Source: Akkermansia muciniphila (GTDB lineage: Bacteria > Verrucomicrobiota > Verrucomicrobiia > Verrucomicrobiales > Akkermansiaceae). From it: a stretch of 64,000 nt of DNA. Numbering within the stretch: the first letter of the stretch is position 1; every line of letters starts with the position of its first letter. The translations under genes and the position numbers were made by a program. Under the pieces are notes generated by a model. It was not told where the DNA came from and searched no databases. It saw only the letters and a list, made by a program, of their open reading frames with translations. This document shows positions 1-11,229 of the stretch, in pieces. The stretch spans positions 62,001-126,000 of the forward strand of contig NZ_FXYA01000198.1 in the NCBI RefSeq assembly GCF_900184965.1, written 5' to 3'.

Positions 1-555
1 ATGACGGTGAGCGACAAATGGGGCTACAACCGCTACGACACCAACATCAAGTCCCCGGAAACCATCATTGAAAAACTGGTGGAATGCGTTACCAAGGGAG
101 GCAATCTTCTGTTGAACGTCAATCCCATGGCAGACGGCACCATTCCGGAAAAAGTGGCCGCCACCATGCGCGGCGTAGGCCGGTGGCTCAACATCAACGG
201 TGAAGCCGTGTACGGCACACGGGCATTCATTCAACTGGACCAGCCGGCCTCCATCAATCGGCAGGGGGATATCTTCGTCTTCCTGATTCCGCCGCCGGAC
301 AAGGGAGCGGCCCAGCCGCCCAGCGAAGGAACCATGAAAGAACTGACGGCGGGCGCGGAACACGCCCGCATGCAGCCGCTGGACGCCACCGGTTATGAAG
401 ATGATGAGGGAACGGCCATCACCCTGCCCGCCGGCTATTCCAAAGCATTGCTTTTGGGGGACAACGCCGTCCTTCCCGTCGTCAACGGAACGGTTCTGTT
501 CAAGGCTCATGAACATTCCAAAACACCCTGTTCCGTCATCAAACTGAGCAAATAG
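1..555 (+). CDS. Alpha-L-fucosidase (GH29), C-terminal part only
   Basis: This is the last 184 codons of a gene that begins before the window; the ATG at base 1 is probably an internal Met. The stretch WGYNRYD, followed by KGGNLLLNVNPMADGTIP and the GRWLNINGEAVYGT motif, is the end of the GH29 catalytic barrel. A small beta-rich domain of about 100 residues follows and ends at the TAG at 553-555. GH29 enzymes remove alpha-linked fucose from mucin and milk glycans, usually outside the cytoplasm. The catalytic nucleophile and any signal peptide lie outside the window, so activity and location cannot be judged. The next gene, ligA, starts 24 bases later on the same strand but is functionally unrelated. 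Confidence 0.85.
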   Translation: MTVSDKWGYNRYDTNIKSPETIIEKLVECVTKGGNLLLNVNPMADGTIPEKVAATMRGVGRWLNINGEAVYGTRAFIQLDQPASINRQGDIFVFLIPPPDKGAAQPPSEGTMKELTAGAEHARMQPLDATGYEDDEGTAITLPAGYSKALLLGDNAVLPVVNGTVLFKAHEHSKTPCSVIKLSK

Positions 556-2964
<2,409 letters not shown>

Positions 2965-3142
2965 TTGCCGCAAAACAGCGGGAACGGGAAGCAAAAACTG
3001 AAGCGCACGCACCATGCGTCCGGCTGCCTGTATCTTCACATTCCCTTCACTTTTTTTCGTGCGCCGTTTTCCGGAAATTTCATTCCTGAATCCAGCAAAA
3101 AAGCTTGCTACAGGCTGCCATCTGCCCCCTAATAAACCGCGT

Positions 3143-3751
3143 ATGCTGAACCTGCCCAATGCCATTACCCTGACGCGTATTGCCCTGGTAGTCGTCTTTA
3201 CGGCAGCAGTCAGCGTCGCGGACCAGTATTCCTGGGGATACCTGGCCGCCCTGGTCACGTTCATTCTGGCTGCCTGCACGGACTGGCTGGACGGCTACCT
3301 GGCCCGCCGCCTGAATCAGGTCACCACCTTCGGCAAGCTGATTGACCCCCTGGCGGATAAAATAGCCGTCTCCGCCGCCTTCATTTACCTGACGGAGGAA
3401 GGGCTCTGCCCCGCCTGGATTACCATTCTCATCATTAGCCGGGAATTCCTGGTCACCGGACTGCGCCAGATCGCGCAGGATCATGGCGTCATCATCCCTG
3501 CGGGGACGTCCGGCAAATGGAAAACCGCCTTCCAGCTGGCCTTCTGCATCGCCTGCCTGCTGGCCCTGACATGGACGCATACGCCGGAATACCTGCCCTC
3601 CATCGCGGACCGGCTGGCCGAGCTCTGCCTGTGGCACGGTTCCGGCGCATCCAACTTGCTGTACCAGGTTACGCTGTGGGGGTCCGTCCTCCTGACCGTT
3701 TATTCCGGAGCGGTTTACTGCGCGGGCGCCCGCAAATTCCTGCAACGCTGA
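3143..3751 (+). CDS. pgsA: CDP-diacylglycerol-glycerol-3-phosphate 3-phosphatidyltransferase
   Basis: Makes phosphatidylglycerol phosphate from CDP-diacylglycerol and glycerol-3-phosphate in the inner membrane, the first committed step to phosphatidylglycerol and cardiolipin. The CDP-alcohol phosphotransferase signature is visible around residues 46-70 as DWLDGYLARRL...FGKLIDPLADK. Several hydrophobic segments make up the rest of the 202 residues, the usual length. The frame stays open upstream to 3014, but MLNLPNAITLTRI at 3143 is the standard family N-terminus, so I start there. The gene stands alone; no terminator is obvious downstream. Confidence 0.95.
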   Translation: MLNLPNAITLTRIALVVVFTAAVSVADQYSWGYLAALVTFILAACTDWLDGYLARRLNQVTTFGKLIDPLADKIAVSAAFIYLTEEGLCPAWITILIISREFLVTGLRQIAQDHGVIIPAGTSGKWKTAFQLAFCIACLLALTWTHTPEYLPSIADRLAELCLWHGSGASNLLYQVTLWGSVLLTVYSGAVYCAGARKFLQR

Positions 3752-3978
3752 ACGTTGTCTTTTCCCCATCCGTCAGGAGGGTAAACAGCATTTTTCATTT
3801 TCCGGAACATTCCGTATCCCGGGCGCATGATTTCATTCCGCCAGGCTCCTGGATAAAAGAACGCACACGCTGAACCTTCTTCCATTGCTCTTCGTGCGCA
3901 TGCAGAAAAGTCCCGCCCCCTTGAAGCCATCCATCCTTTGTTCCGGGAGAGGAGCGCCTGTACAGGCCTCAAGCCTCT
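3752..3978. other. Intergenic, no feature seen
   Basis: A gap between the convergent ends of pgsA and the SHD1-domain gene. I see no convincing hairpin, promoter or short gene in it. Confidence 0.5.
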
Positions 3979-5220
3979 TTACCTGTCCCTGATATGACGT
4001 TCCTCAAAAATATTGAGGGGATCATCGTGCTTGGCAGTTGGTCTGCCTCCGATACTGCCTGATTTTTGTTTACCGGCCTTTTCCCATAATCTTTCCAGGG
4101 AAACAGGAGTTCCATTCAAATCATACCGGCCAAGAGCAAACTGTTTACTGTCCCTGTCAAAATAGTAATTGTAACAATCCTTTCTTGGATAACAAAAAGA
4201 CTTTTTGTTCGGGGCGGAAGCAAAAAACTGTAATGATCCCGCTTCAGAATCACGAATCGAAATCTTTCCTTCTTGATCAACGCAAAGAAACAACGAATAA
4301 AAGATACCCTTTCGAGCATCATAACTGTGCCATCGGCTCCAAGCGTCATCCCTTCCCTCCTCACCCCTTATCCCGCCAAAGAGAAGCTCCCCGTCTTCCT
4401 TCCGTTCAACAAAAGTCTGTACAATATATAAATAATCTCTGCTGTTTTCCCTGTACCACGCAACATATTTTGAATCATTCTTTGCTCTCCTATCAACACG
4501 AACACCAAAAACAACCTTTTTCTCATCATTATCAGCGTACAATGTGTCTTCCTGTTCAAGAGTTACATATCTTTCATCCAATTTGTAAAATAATTCCTGC
4601 ATGACACTCTTCCATTGAGGTTCATTGGAATATAATGGGGTTGGCAGATACTCCCCGGTAAAAAGGTTTGTACGCATGGAAATAGACTTCCTCTTTTGCA
4701 ACATTTTCTTTAAATATTTCATATTGAAAGAATTATCTTCTTTCACAAAATCCACCGGATATTTGTAATGATACGAATTTGCCTGTTCAAAAAGAGCATC
4801 AATAACATTTTGATAATATTTTATCCCTGCCTCAGGAGTAAGACGTTTTTGTTTCGCTTCAGCAAGAAATCTGACAAATGGATGCTCCTTGCCATTCCTG
4901 CCGGAATCCGGAAAACCGGCTTCCCCGCCCCGGTTTTCCTCCCGCGTCAGATTATTCAATAACCGCTGATCAGCTTCTGAAAGTTTTTCCAGTAAAATGG
5001 TTTTGACCTTTCCTCCATTCACGACCAGCTGAATTTTATTACCCACCCTTCCCTCATACGTTGCTTTTAACTGATGCCCCGTCACCGCTGTCCAAATCCG
5101 GGGCTTGCTTAAATCCGCCCTTTCTTCCGATTGGAAATCCGCAAAGAGAGGACTGCCGCAACATACGGCCAATACGGAAAAAATGACCATTCCATTCTTT
5201 ATTTTTGTTTTCAGGGGCAT
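3979..5220 (-). CDS. Secreted SHD1-domain protein of unknown function
   Basis: The 413-residue product starts with a signal peptide (basic MPLKTKIK, then a hydrophobic stretch ending near GSPLFA). Residues about 40-90 match the SHD1 (SLA1 homology domain 1) pattern common in Planctomycetes-Verrucomicrobia exported proteins: an IWT start, a beta-rich GNKIQLVVNGGKVKTILLEKL, then a final LSEADQ. The remaining 320 residues are Tyr/Arg/Lys-rich and I recognise no fold in them. Codon use is more AT-rich than the flanking housekeeping genes, hinting at a lineage-specific gene. No partner gene is adjacent. Substrate and role are unknown. Confidence 0.75.
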   Translation of the reverse strand: MPLKTKIKNGMVIFSVLAVCCGSPLFADFQSEERADLSKPRIWTAVTGHQLKATYEGRVGNKIQLVVNGGKVKTILLEKLSEADQRLLNNLTREENRGGEAGFPDSGRNGKEHPFVRFLAEAKQKRLTPEAGIKYYQNVIDALFEQANSYHYKYPVDFVKEDNSFNMKYLKKMLQKRKSISMRTNLFTGEYLPTPLYSNEPQWKSVMQELFYKLDERYVTLEQEDTLYADNDEKKVVFGVRVDRRAKNDSKYVAWYRENSRDYLYIVQTFVERKEDGELLFGGIRGEEGRDDAWSRWHSYDARKGIFYSLFLCVDQEGKISIRDSEAGSLQFFASAPNKKSFCYPRKDCYNYYFDRDSKQFALGRYDLNGTPVSLERLWEKAGKQKSGSIGGRPTAKHDDPLNIFEERHIRDR

Positions 5221-5798
5221 AACTCATTTAACATGGTTTATCCAGTGAATAAGTATACGGATAAGGAATCCGCTGATTGGAATATGTTGTCTCTAACATG
5301 GCGGTCTGCATCCCTGATGCAGATGAACCCTGAATTGGAACAGGAACAGGACCTCTTGGACGTTTCCCCTAAATTGTTCACCAAAAAATGAATCAGGCCA
5401 TTCATACGCAGAATTTAGGGTTGACGGCGGATTCCTTACCCGCTTCATCCAATAATCCGTTTATACTCAGTTCCTATAAAAAATTCATGACGAAAACTGT
5501 TTCCAAAGCGGAGGGGAAAAGGAGCTTCCAGGAACCAGCCGGTACCGGAATATGGAGCCATGACAGAGCAGGCGTTTTTATTTTTCTTGACAGATGCTCT
5601 TCGTCGTGTTCTGATGAATCCGTTCCCGCCGAATGGTGTTTGGTTGTTGATTGTTGATAGTCATTTGCGGTTGGCGGAATACGGGCGTCCCCGTCTTGAC
5701 CTTTTCAGTATCGCTTCTGCGGGCTTTTTGGTTCCGTTATTGTCGTGATTCCGTCAGTTCATTGCAGCCGGGGCGCATTCACAGACACACCCACAGAC
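5221..5798. other. Long intergenic region before the helicase
   Basis: About 580 bases without a gene I can support. A 53-codon frame from ATG 5233 has no recognisable features. A promoter-like TTGACA (5587-5592) with TCTGAT 17 bases later lies about 180 bases before the helicase start, which would give the helicase mRNA a long 5' leader. Cold-shock helicases often have such leaders, but that is inference. Confidence 0.4.
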
Positions 5799-7088
5799 AT
5801 GGTATCGACTACATTCAGGGAGCTTGGCTTGTCGGCTCCCATTCTCCGCCAACTGGAGAACCTGGAGTACAAGACCCCCACTCCCATCCAGGCCGCCAGC
5901 ATCCCGCTGCTGCTGCGGAACAAGGACCTGCTGGGGCTGGCGCAAACCGGAACCGGCAAAACGGCCGCGTTCGCCCTGCCCCTTATTCAACATCTTTCAG
6001 AACGTCCCGAAAAACCGCCGGGCCGCCGGGTGAGGGCGCTTATTCTGAGTCCCACCCGGGAACTGGCCGCGCAAATTCATGAAAACATCCTCGCCTACGC
6101 CAGAGGGCTGCACCTGTCCACCGCCGTCATTTTCGGAGGCGTGGGGTATGCTCCCCAGTTCAAAAAGCTGGCGGACGGTCTGGATATTCTCGTAGCTACG
6201 CCCGGCAGACTGATTGACCATCTGGAACGCCGGACTGTCAGTCTGGACAGCGTAGAAACCCTGATTCTGGATGAGGCGGACCATATGCTGGATATGGGAT
6301 TCGCTCCGGCCCTGAAAAAAATCGTCTCCAGAATCCCGGAAAAACGCCACACGCAAATGTTTTCCGCCACAATGCCGGAAAATATCCGGCAACTGGCCCA
6401 GACCCTGCTTCAGGAACCGGAAACGGTGAGGGTCTCCCCTCCCTCCTCCACGGCGGACAAGGTGGAACAGTTCCTTTGCATGGTCGGCTCCCAGGCGGAA
6501 AAAAGGCCCCTTACCCTGAAACTGCTGAAACAGCAGGAGTTGCCTGGCCGCACGCTTATCTTTACCCGGACCAGGCACGGAGCCGACCGCCTGGCCTCCT
6601 TCCTGTCCGGAAAGGATTATCCGGCTTCCGCCATTCACGGAGATAAAAGCCAGGGCACGCGCGAACGCATGCTCCGTGAATTCCGCTCCGGGGAAACGCC
6701 CGTCCTCGTCGCCACGGACATCGCCGCCCGCGGCATTGACGTGAAAGACGTGCAGCTCGTCATTAACTATGACCTGCCGGAAGAACCGGAGGTCTATGTG
6801 CACCGCATCGGCCGCACGGCGCGCGCCGGAGCCGCCGGGCAAGCCATCGCCCTCTGTTCCCCGGAAGAAATCAGAAAAGCCAGGGATGTGCACAAGCTGC
6901 TGGGACGCCTCATTCCCGTGCACGCTTCCAGCGCTTCCGTTCCTGATGAATTGCGTACGGTTCCGGGCGCGTGCAGGAAAAGGAGCAACTCTATGCAGGA
7001 AAAACGTTCCTCATTCCGCAGGGGGCCGCGGAAAGGATACGGAAGACGCAACTCCGCCGGAAGGCACGGCAGCCGTTCGGAGGCATGA
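5799..7088 (+). CDS. DEAD-box ATP-dependent RNA helicase (RhlE type)
   Basis: Unwinds RNA in ribosome assembly or mRNA turnover in the cytoplasm. All core motifs are present in order: Q motif (FRELGLSAPILRQL...TPTPIQ), motif I AQTGTGKT, PTRELA, TPGRLID, DEAD, SATMP, then the second RecA lobe with ATDIAARGID and HRIGRTARAG. The helicase core ends near residue 375; the tail is short and rich in Arg/Lys/Ser (about 50 residues), as in RhlE/CsdA-like proteins, and likely binds RNA. The ATG at 5799 begins the conserved MVSTTFRELGL; the frame opens earlier but upstream residues do not look conserved. It has a long upstream non-coding region and stands alone. Confidence 0.94.
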   Translation: MVSTTFRELGLSAPILRQLENLEYKTPTPIQAASIPLLLRNKDLLGLAQTGTGKTAAFALPLIQHLSERPEKPPGRRVRALILSPTRELAAQIHENILAYARGLHLSTAVIFGGVGYAPQFKKLADGLDILVATPGRLIDHLERRTVSLDSVETLILDEADHMLDMGFAPALKKIVSRIPEKRHTQMFSATMPENIRQLAQTLLQEPETVRVSPPSSTADKVEQFLCMVGSQAEKRPLTLKLLKQQELPGRTLIFTRTRHGADRLASFLSGKDYPASAIHGDKSQGTRERMLREFRSGETPVLVATDIAARGIDVKDVQLVINYDLPEEPEVYVHRIGRTARAGAAGQAIALCSPEEIRKARDVHKLLGRLIPVHASSASVPDELRTVPGACRKRSNSMQEKRSSFRRGPRKGYGRRNSAGRHGSRSEA

Positions 7089-7200
7089 TTTTAATCATTC
7101 AAAAAAACTTTTGAACGGAATCGGAGCCTGCCCGGTCTCACTTGCTGCAAACGGTTCGCCGGACCGTTCCAGTCGGGAAGCTTCAACCGGAGTTTCAATC

Positions 7201-7809
7201 ATGAAAATAATCTCGTTCATCATCAAGACACTGTGCGCGGGCACCGTCGGTTCCCTCGCCTGCCAGGCCGCCATGCAGGCTTACGCGGATGACGTTCCCT
7301 CCACCTTCGTGGAAGGAAACTATTCCCCGGAAGTAGCCAGCTACGTGCAGAGCATCGCAGGCGTGGCGCTGGCCTCGGGCATTCATGATGATGACGAAAA
7401 CGCCACCGGCAGTTATCAGGTTCTGGTCCAGGTCCTCAACAGCGGCAATGTAACGGAATTGCCGGAAGACCTGAAACGGGCCATTGAGATGCTGACCGAC
7501 TACGTTCCCGACCCGAACGCGATCATCCAGCCGGTTCTGTCCAAAAAGCAGATCGAAAGGATGAGGAAAATGGCGGACCGCATTGAAAACCTGATGGAGG
7601 AAAAATACGGAGTGGACCTGGAAGACTGCATGAACATCATGAAGCGTGCGCTGGCCCCGTCCATCCCGGACATCCTCCGCTCCTGCGGCATGGAAGGCTC
7701 CCGGCTGCCCGCCACCACCGCTTTCCGCCCCAGGCTGGGCAAGGCTCTGAATGAGGCCTATGCCAGGCTTGCGGCTCCACAACTTCCCGCCGCCGGCATG
7801 GCGCCATAA
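7201..7809 (+). CDS. Small secreted protein, unknown function
   Basis: A 202-residue protein with a clear signal peptide (MKIISFIIKTLCAGTVGSLA, probable cleavage after the AYA before DDVPSTF). The mature part is mostly helical and acidic in the first half and has a Lys/Arg/Met-rich middle (around residues 115-140). I recognise no domain. It lies 112 bases after the helicase on the same strand, and the spacing suggests a separate transcript. The open frame extends back to 6769 but that part overlaps the helicase in another frame, so ATG 7201 is the sensible start. Confidence 0.65.
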   Translation: MKIISFIIKTLCAGTVGSLACQAAMQAYADDVPSTFVEGNYSPEVASYVQSIAGVALASGIHDDDENATGSYQVLVQVLNSGNVTELPEDLKRAIEMLTDYVPDPNAIIQPVLSKKQIERMRKMADRIENLMEEKYGVDLEDCMNIMKRALAPSIPDILRSCGMEGSRLPATTAFRPRLGKALNEAYARLAAPQLPAAGMAP

Positions 7810-8304
7810 CCGGACCATCTACGGATGATCGGGAAGATGATTCCGATTCCACGGCATGCGGGCCCCAGCCAAGGGCCCCCTGGATAGAAGCCGCAGGAAA
7901 CGGAATGATCTTCCCCTTCTCCGGGAACGGAAACGGCAGCCAGCGTCGGCGGCAACAAGCAACACCCTCCGGATGTCCTCCGATGCAGGGCCGATCCTTC
8001 GGAACGCGGAGCGGCGATACGCCCGCTCCCCTGCTTTATTCCCAAGCAACGGCATGCAACATCGGCACAACCGGATAATGCCCTTACAAGCCCCGTCCTT
8101 CCTGCTCTGCGGCAGGGACGGGGCTTTTTCCATGTCCGGGATTTTCAGAAGGCGGCGGCCTTCCCTCCTGATTCCCTCCCGGAATCAGGAACGCTCCTTT
8201 TTGACAGCGGAATGCATTTTTTTCACCATCCGTGAAAGAAAGATTCTCAAGCCGCAGTACCTGTGGTAAACTGAGAATTCAAATCTTTCATATAATTACC
8301 ATTC
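7810..8304. other. Intergenic with possible small RNA
   Basis: Nearly 500 bases with no supported CDS, but rich in GC-rich self-complementary stretches (for example GGGCCCC near 7862 paired with GGGCCCC near 7875) and closed by a strong terminator at 8090-8129. It could be a long 3' UTR of the preceding gene or an independent RNA. Nearer GH109, ATTCTCA (8243-8249) is repeated inverted as TGAGAAT (8272-8278). Confidence 0.35.
8090..8129 (+). terminator. Rho-independent terminator
   Basis: A perfect 9-bp stem GCCCCGTCC (8090-8098) with GGACGGGGC (8116-8124), followed by five T. It ends whatever is transcribed from the 7.2-8.1 kb region and insulates the GH109 gene. Confidence 0.85.
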
Positions 8305-9750
8305 ATGGATCATTCATCATCACGCCGTCGTTTTCTTCAGACTCTGGGCCTGGCTACTGGCGCCCTGGCTGCCGGTCCCTTTGCCAACGCCCAGGAAGTC
8401 GCCCCCCTGGCTCCCAAGAAAATCACCATTCCGGACCCGAATAACATCGGCCCCATGACCACCTGGCCGCCGCGCAAGCCCGGCGCCATCTACATGGGCG
8501 GCTTCAGGGCACCCAAGCTGGACAAGGTGCGCGTAGCCTTTGTCGGCGTGGGTGAGCGCGGCTCCATGCACGTGGGCCAGATGGCCGTTATAGAAGGCGC
8601 GGAAATCGTCGGCATTTGCGACCTGTATGAAGACTGGGCCAAGCGCAACGCGGACGTCGTGGAAAAGAAGACGGGCAAGCGCCCCCCCATTTTCACGAAA
8701 GGACCGGAAGACTACAAGCGCATGATGAAGGAAGTCAAGCCGGACGCCGTCATCGTCTGCCCCAGCTGGGAATGGCACTGCCGCGTTACCTGCGACGTGA
8801 TGAAGATGGGCGCCCACGCCTTTGTGGAAGTGCCTATGGCCGTCTCCATCAAGGAACTCTGGGAAATCGTGGATACTTCCGAAGAAACCAGGAAGCACTG
8901 CATGATGATGGAAAACGTCAATTACGGACGTGAAGAACTCCTGTACCTGAACATGGTGCGCCAGGGCGTCATCGGCGATCTGTTGTACGGAGAAGCCGCC
9001 TACATCCATGAACTGCGCAACCAGATGAAGCAGGTGGAACGCGGCACCGGTTCCTGGAGAACCTACCACTACGCCAAGCGCAACGGAAACGTGTATCCCA
9101 CGCACGGCCTCGGCCCCATCGCCCAGTACATGAATCTGGCCCGCAAGGACGACTGCTTCGGCCGTCTCGTGTCCTTCTCCAGCCCGGCCCTGGGCCGTCC
9201 CGCGTACGCCAGGAAGAATTTCCCGGCGGACCACAAGTGGAACAAGCTGGACTTTGCCTGCGGCGATATGAATACCTCCATCATCAAGACCACCATGGGC
9301 CGCACCGTCCTGGTGGAATGGGATGAAACCAGCCCGCGCCCCTACTCCCGCCTGAATCTCATCCAGGGAACCCTGGGCACCCTGGCCGGCTTCCCGACCC
9401 GCGTAGCCGGCGAAAAGCTGGGCAATGGAAATTATCACGAATGGATTGAGGGCAAAGAAAAGCTGGCCCCCATTTTTGAAAAATACGAACACCCGCTCTG
9501 GAAGCGCGTCGGTCCGCTGGCCCTGAAGATGGGCGGCCACGGCGGCATGGACTTCGTGATGCTCTTCCGCATCATCGAATGCCTCCGCAACGGCGAACCG
9601 ATGGACCAGAACGTTTATGAAGGAGCCTTCTGGTCCTCCGTCTCCGAGCTTTCCGAATACTCCGTGGCCCAGGGCGGCATGCCCCAGGTGTTCCCGGACT
9701 TCACCCGCGGAGACTGGAAAACGACCGCTCCGCTGGGCATTGTCCAGTAA
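8305..9750 (+). CDS. GH109 family glycosidase (alpha-N-acetylgalactosaminidase-like), Tat-exported
   Basis: A 481-residue member of the Gfo/Idh/MocA fold. The N-terminus SSRRRFLQTLGLATGALAAG is a twin-arginine signal, expected for a protein exported with bound NAD(H). The dinucleotide site is VAFVGVGERGSMHV with ICDLYEDWA closing the Rossmann unit. The GNVYPTHGLGPIAQYM segment with its conserved His is the GH109 hallmark. GH109 enzymes hydrolyse terminal alpha-GalNAc (blood group A, mucin cores) by an NAD-dependent redox mechanism; several Gfo/Idh paralogs do other reactions, so the substrate is inferred. It is monocistronic, with terminators on both sides. Confidence 0.85.
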   Translation: MDHSSSRRRFLQTLGLATGALAAGPFANAQEVAPLAPKKITIPDPNNIGPMTTWPPRKPGAIYMGGFRAPKLDKVRVAFVGVGERGSMHVGQMAVIEGAEIVGICDLYEDWAKRNADVVEKKTGKRPPIFTKGPEDYKRMMKEVKPDAVIVCPSWEWHCRVTCDVMKMGAHAFVEVPMAVSIKELWEIVDTSEETRKHCMMMENVNYGREELLYLNMVRQGVIGDLLYGEAAYIHELRNQMKQVERGTGSWRTYHYAKRNGNVYPTHGLGPIAQYMNLARKDDCFGRLVSFSSPALGRPAYARKNFPADHKWNKLDFACGDMNTSIIKTTMGRTVLVEWDETSPRPYSRLNLIQGTLGTLAGFPTRVAGEKLGNGNYHEWIEGKEKLAPIFEKYEHPLWKRVGPLALKMGGHGGMDFVMLFRIIECLRNGEPMDQNVYEGAFWSSVSELSEYSVAQGGMPQVFPDFTRGDWKTTAPLGIVQ

Positions 9751-9833
9751 CAGCCGGTGACCTTCCCCGGCCCGGAGCTTTTCCGCCTCCACGGCGCGCT
9801 TCCAGGCCGGGGCAAATGCCCTCTTTGCAAAAA

Positions 9834-9866
9834 AACAGGCCCAGCTTGCAAGCGGCCTGTTTTTTA
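9834..9866 (+). terminator. Rho-independent terminator after GH109 gene
   Basis: Stem AACAGGCC (9834-9841) with GGCCTGTT (9854-9861) and a T run continuing to 9865. The rest of the 9751-10082 gap shows nothing else I can name. Confidence 0.8.
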
Positions 9867-10082
9867 TTGCGTCAATGACATCCAATTCCAGAAGTTGAAA
9901 AACGCTGCAAGCGCCCCACTTGTCCGGAAAGGCTCCGTATGGCGCCAAAAAGCGGAATTCCATGAAATTTTTTTCCTCTCCCGGAACGTATACAGGATTG
10001 AAAAACGTTTAACGGGGCATGTTTTCCGCCCTGTCCCTCTCCCATAGGGGAATGCCGTTTCCTTTACATCGCACACGCCTCC

Positions 10083-11225
10083 ATGCTTTCCTACTGCACC
10101 AATATTCATCCCGCCGAATCCTGGGCGGAAACCAGGGAAGCCCTTTTCACCTGCGTTCCCCGCATCAGGCAGGAACTCGCGGCAATGGACTCCCCTTTGA
10201 AGAATCTCCCGCTGGGCATCGGTCTGCGCCTGTCCGCCAGGGCGGCGGCGGAACTTCTGGAAACGCCGCACGCCGTGGAAGCCCTGAAATCATGGCTGGA
10301 TGACCAGGGCGCGCGCGTGGAAACCCTCAACGGTTTCCCTTACGGTAATTTTCACGGGCAGCGCGTAAAAGAGCGCGTTTTCCAGCCGGACTGGACTACG
10401 CCGGAACGTTTTGAATACACCTGCAACCTGTTCCGCATTCTGGCGCTCATTGGAGACGAACAGGCTGACAGGCTGACCGTCAGCACGCTCCCCGCCTCAC
10501 ACAGCTGGTTTCATGCGGATGAAGAACGCCTCTTTTCCCGGCTGGACGCCATGAGCGGATTCCTGGATATGCTGGGCAGGCAGACCGGCCGCCTGATGCA
10601 GCTGGGGCTGGAGCCGGAGCCATTCGGGCATTTTCACGATACGGAAGGAGCCATCCGTTTCTTCAACGGCCTTCGCAACTATTCCCGCCGTCCCGAACTG
10701 ATCGAACGCCACCTGGGGCTGACATACGATACCTGCCATTTCGCCATTCTCCGGGAAGAGCCGGAAGCCACTCTTTCCGCCTGGGAGGAGAACAACATCG
10801 CCCTCTGCAAGGTTCAATACTCCAACGCCCTGGAATGCCGCGTACGCGGTGAAGAAGACCTGGAACGCCTGCGCCAGTTTGACGAAGGCGTTTATTTCCA
10901 TCAGACCAGCATCCGCAACCAGAACCGCACCATGCTTTTCCCGGACCTGCCCAATGCTCTGGCCTATGGACGGGACTATGCGGAGGAAACGCGGGATTCC
11001 CAATGGCGTATCCATTACCACATTCCCCTGTACGCTTCTCCGGAACCACCCTTGAAAGGCACGGAAGAATTCATCCTGAAAACGCGCCATTTCCTCCGGG
11101 ACCGCCAAGGCCCGCAGCCGCACCTGGAGGTGGAGACCTATACCTGGAGCGTCCTGCCGGACCACATGAAGATGCTCCTGGCAGCCCAGATTGCCCGTGA
11201 ACTGCATTACATTGAAACCCTGTAA
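10083..11225 (+). CDS. eboE: EboE-like metabolite traffic protein (xylose-isomerase-type TIM barrel)
   Basis: 380 residues. The start LSYCTNIHPAESWAETREA, then GIGLRLSARAAAEL, then ETLNGFPYGNFHGQRVKE with DWTTPER, and STLPASHSWF are the conserved blocks of EboE. The His and Glu residues through the barrel (for example EPEPFGHFHDTEG and TYDTCHFA) look like a divalent-metal site of the AP-endonuclease/xylose isomerase superfamily. EboE is known from eboABCDEF clusters implicated in moving precursors such as scytonemin intermediates to the periplasm. Here none of the partners is adjacent. The next gene starts 4 bases after its stop, so the two are probably co-transcribed. Confidence 0.85.
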   Translation: MLSYCTNIHPAESWAETREALFTCVPRIRQELAAMDSPLKNLPLGIGLRLSARAAAELLETPHAVEALKSWLDDQGARVETLNGFPYGNFHGQRVKERVFQPDWTTPERFEYTCNLFRILALIGDEQADRLTVSTLPASHSWFHADEERLFSRLDAMSGFLDMLGRQTGRLMQLGLEPEPFGHFHDTEGAIRFFNGLRNYSRRPELIERHLGLTYDTCHFAILREEPEATLSAWEENNIALCKVQYSNALECRVRGEEDLERLRQFDEGVYFHQTSIRNQNRTMLFPDLPNALAYGRDYAEETRDSQWRIHYHIPLYASPEPPLKGTEEFILKTRHFLRDRQGPQPHLEVETYTWSVLPDHMKMLLAAQIARELHYIETL

Positions 11226-11229
11226 CGCC

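Noticed and set aside
4038-4604. 188-codon plus-strand frame opposite the SHD1 gene
   Set aside because: The opposite strand has a signal peptide and a recognisable domain; this frame has neither.
8320-9963. 547-codon minus-strand frame across the GH109 gene
   Set aside because: Antisense shadow with His/Gly/Val bias and no motif.
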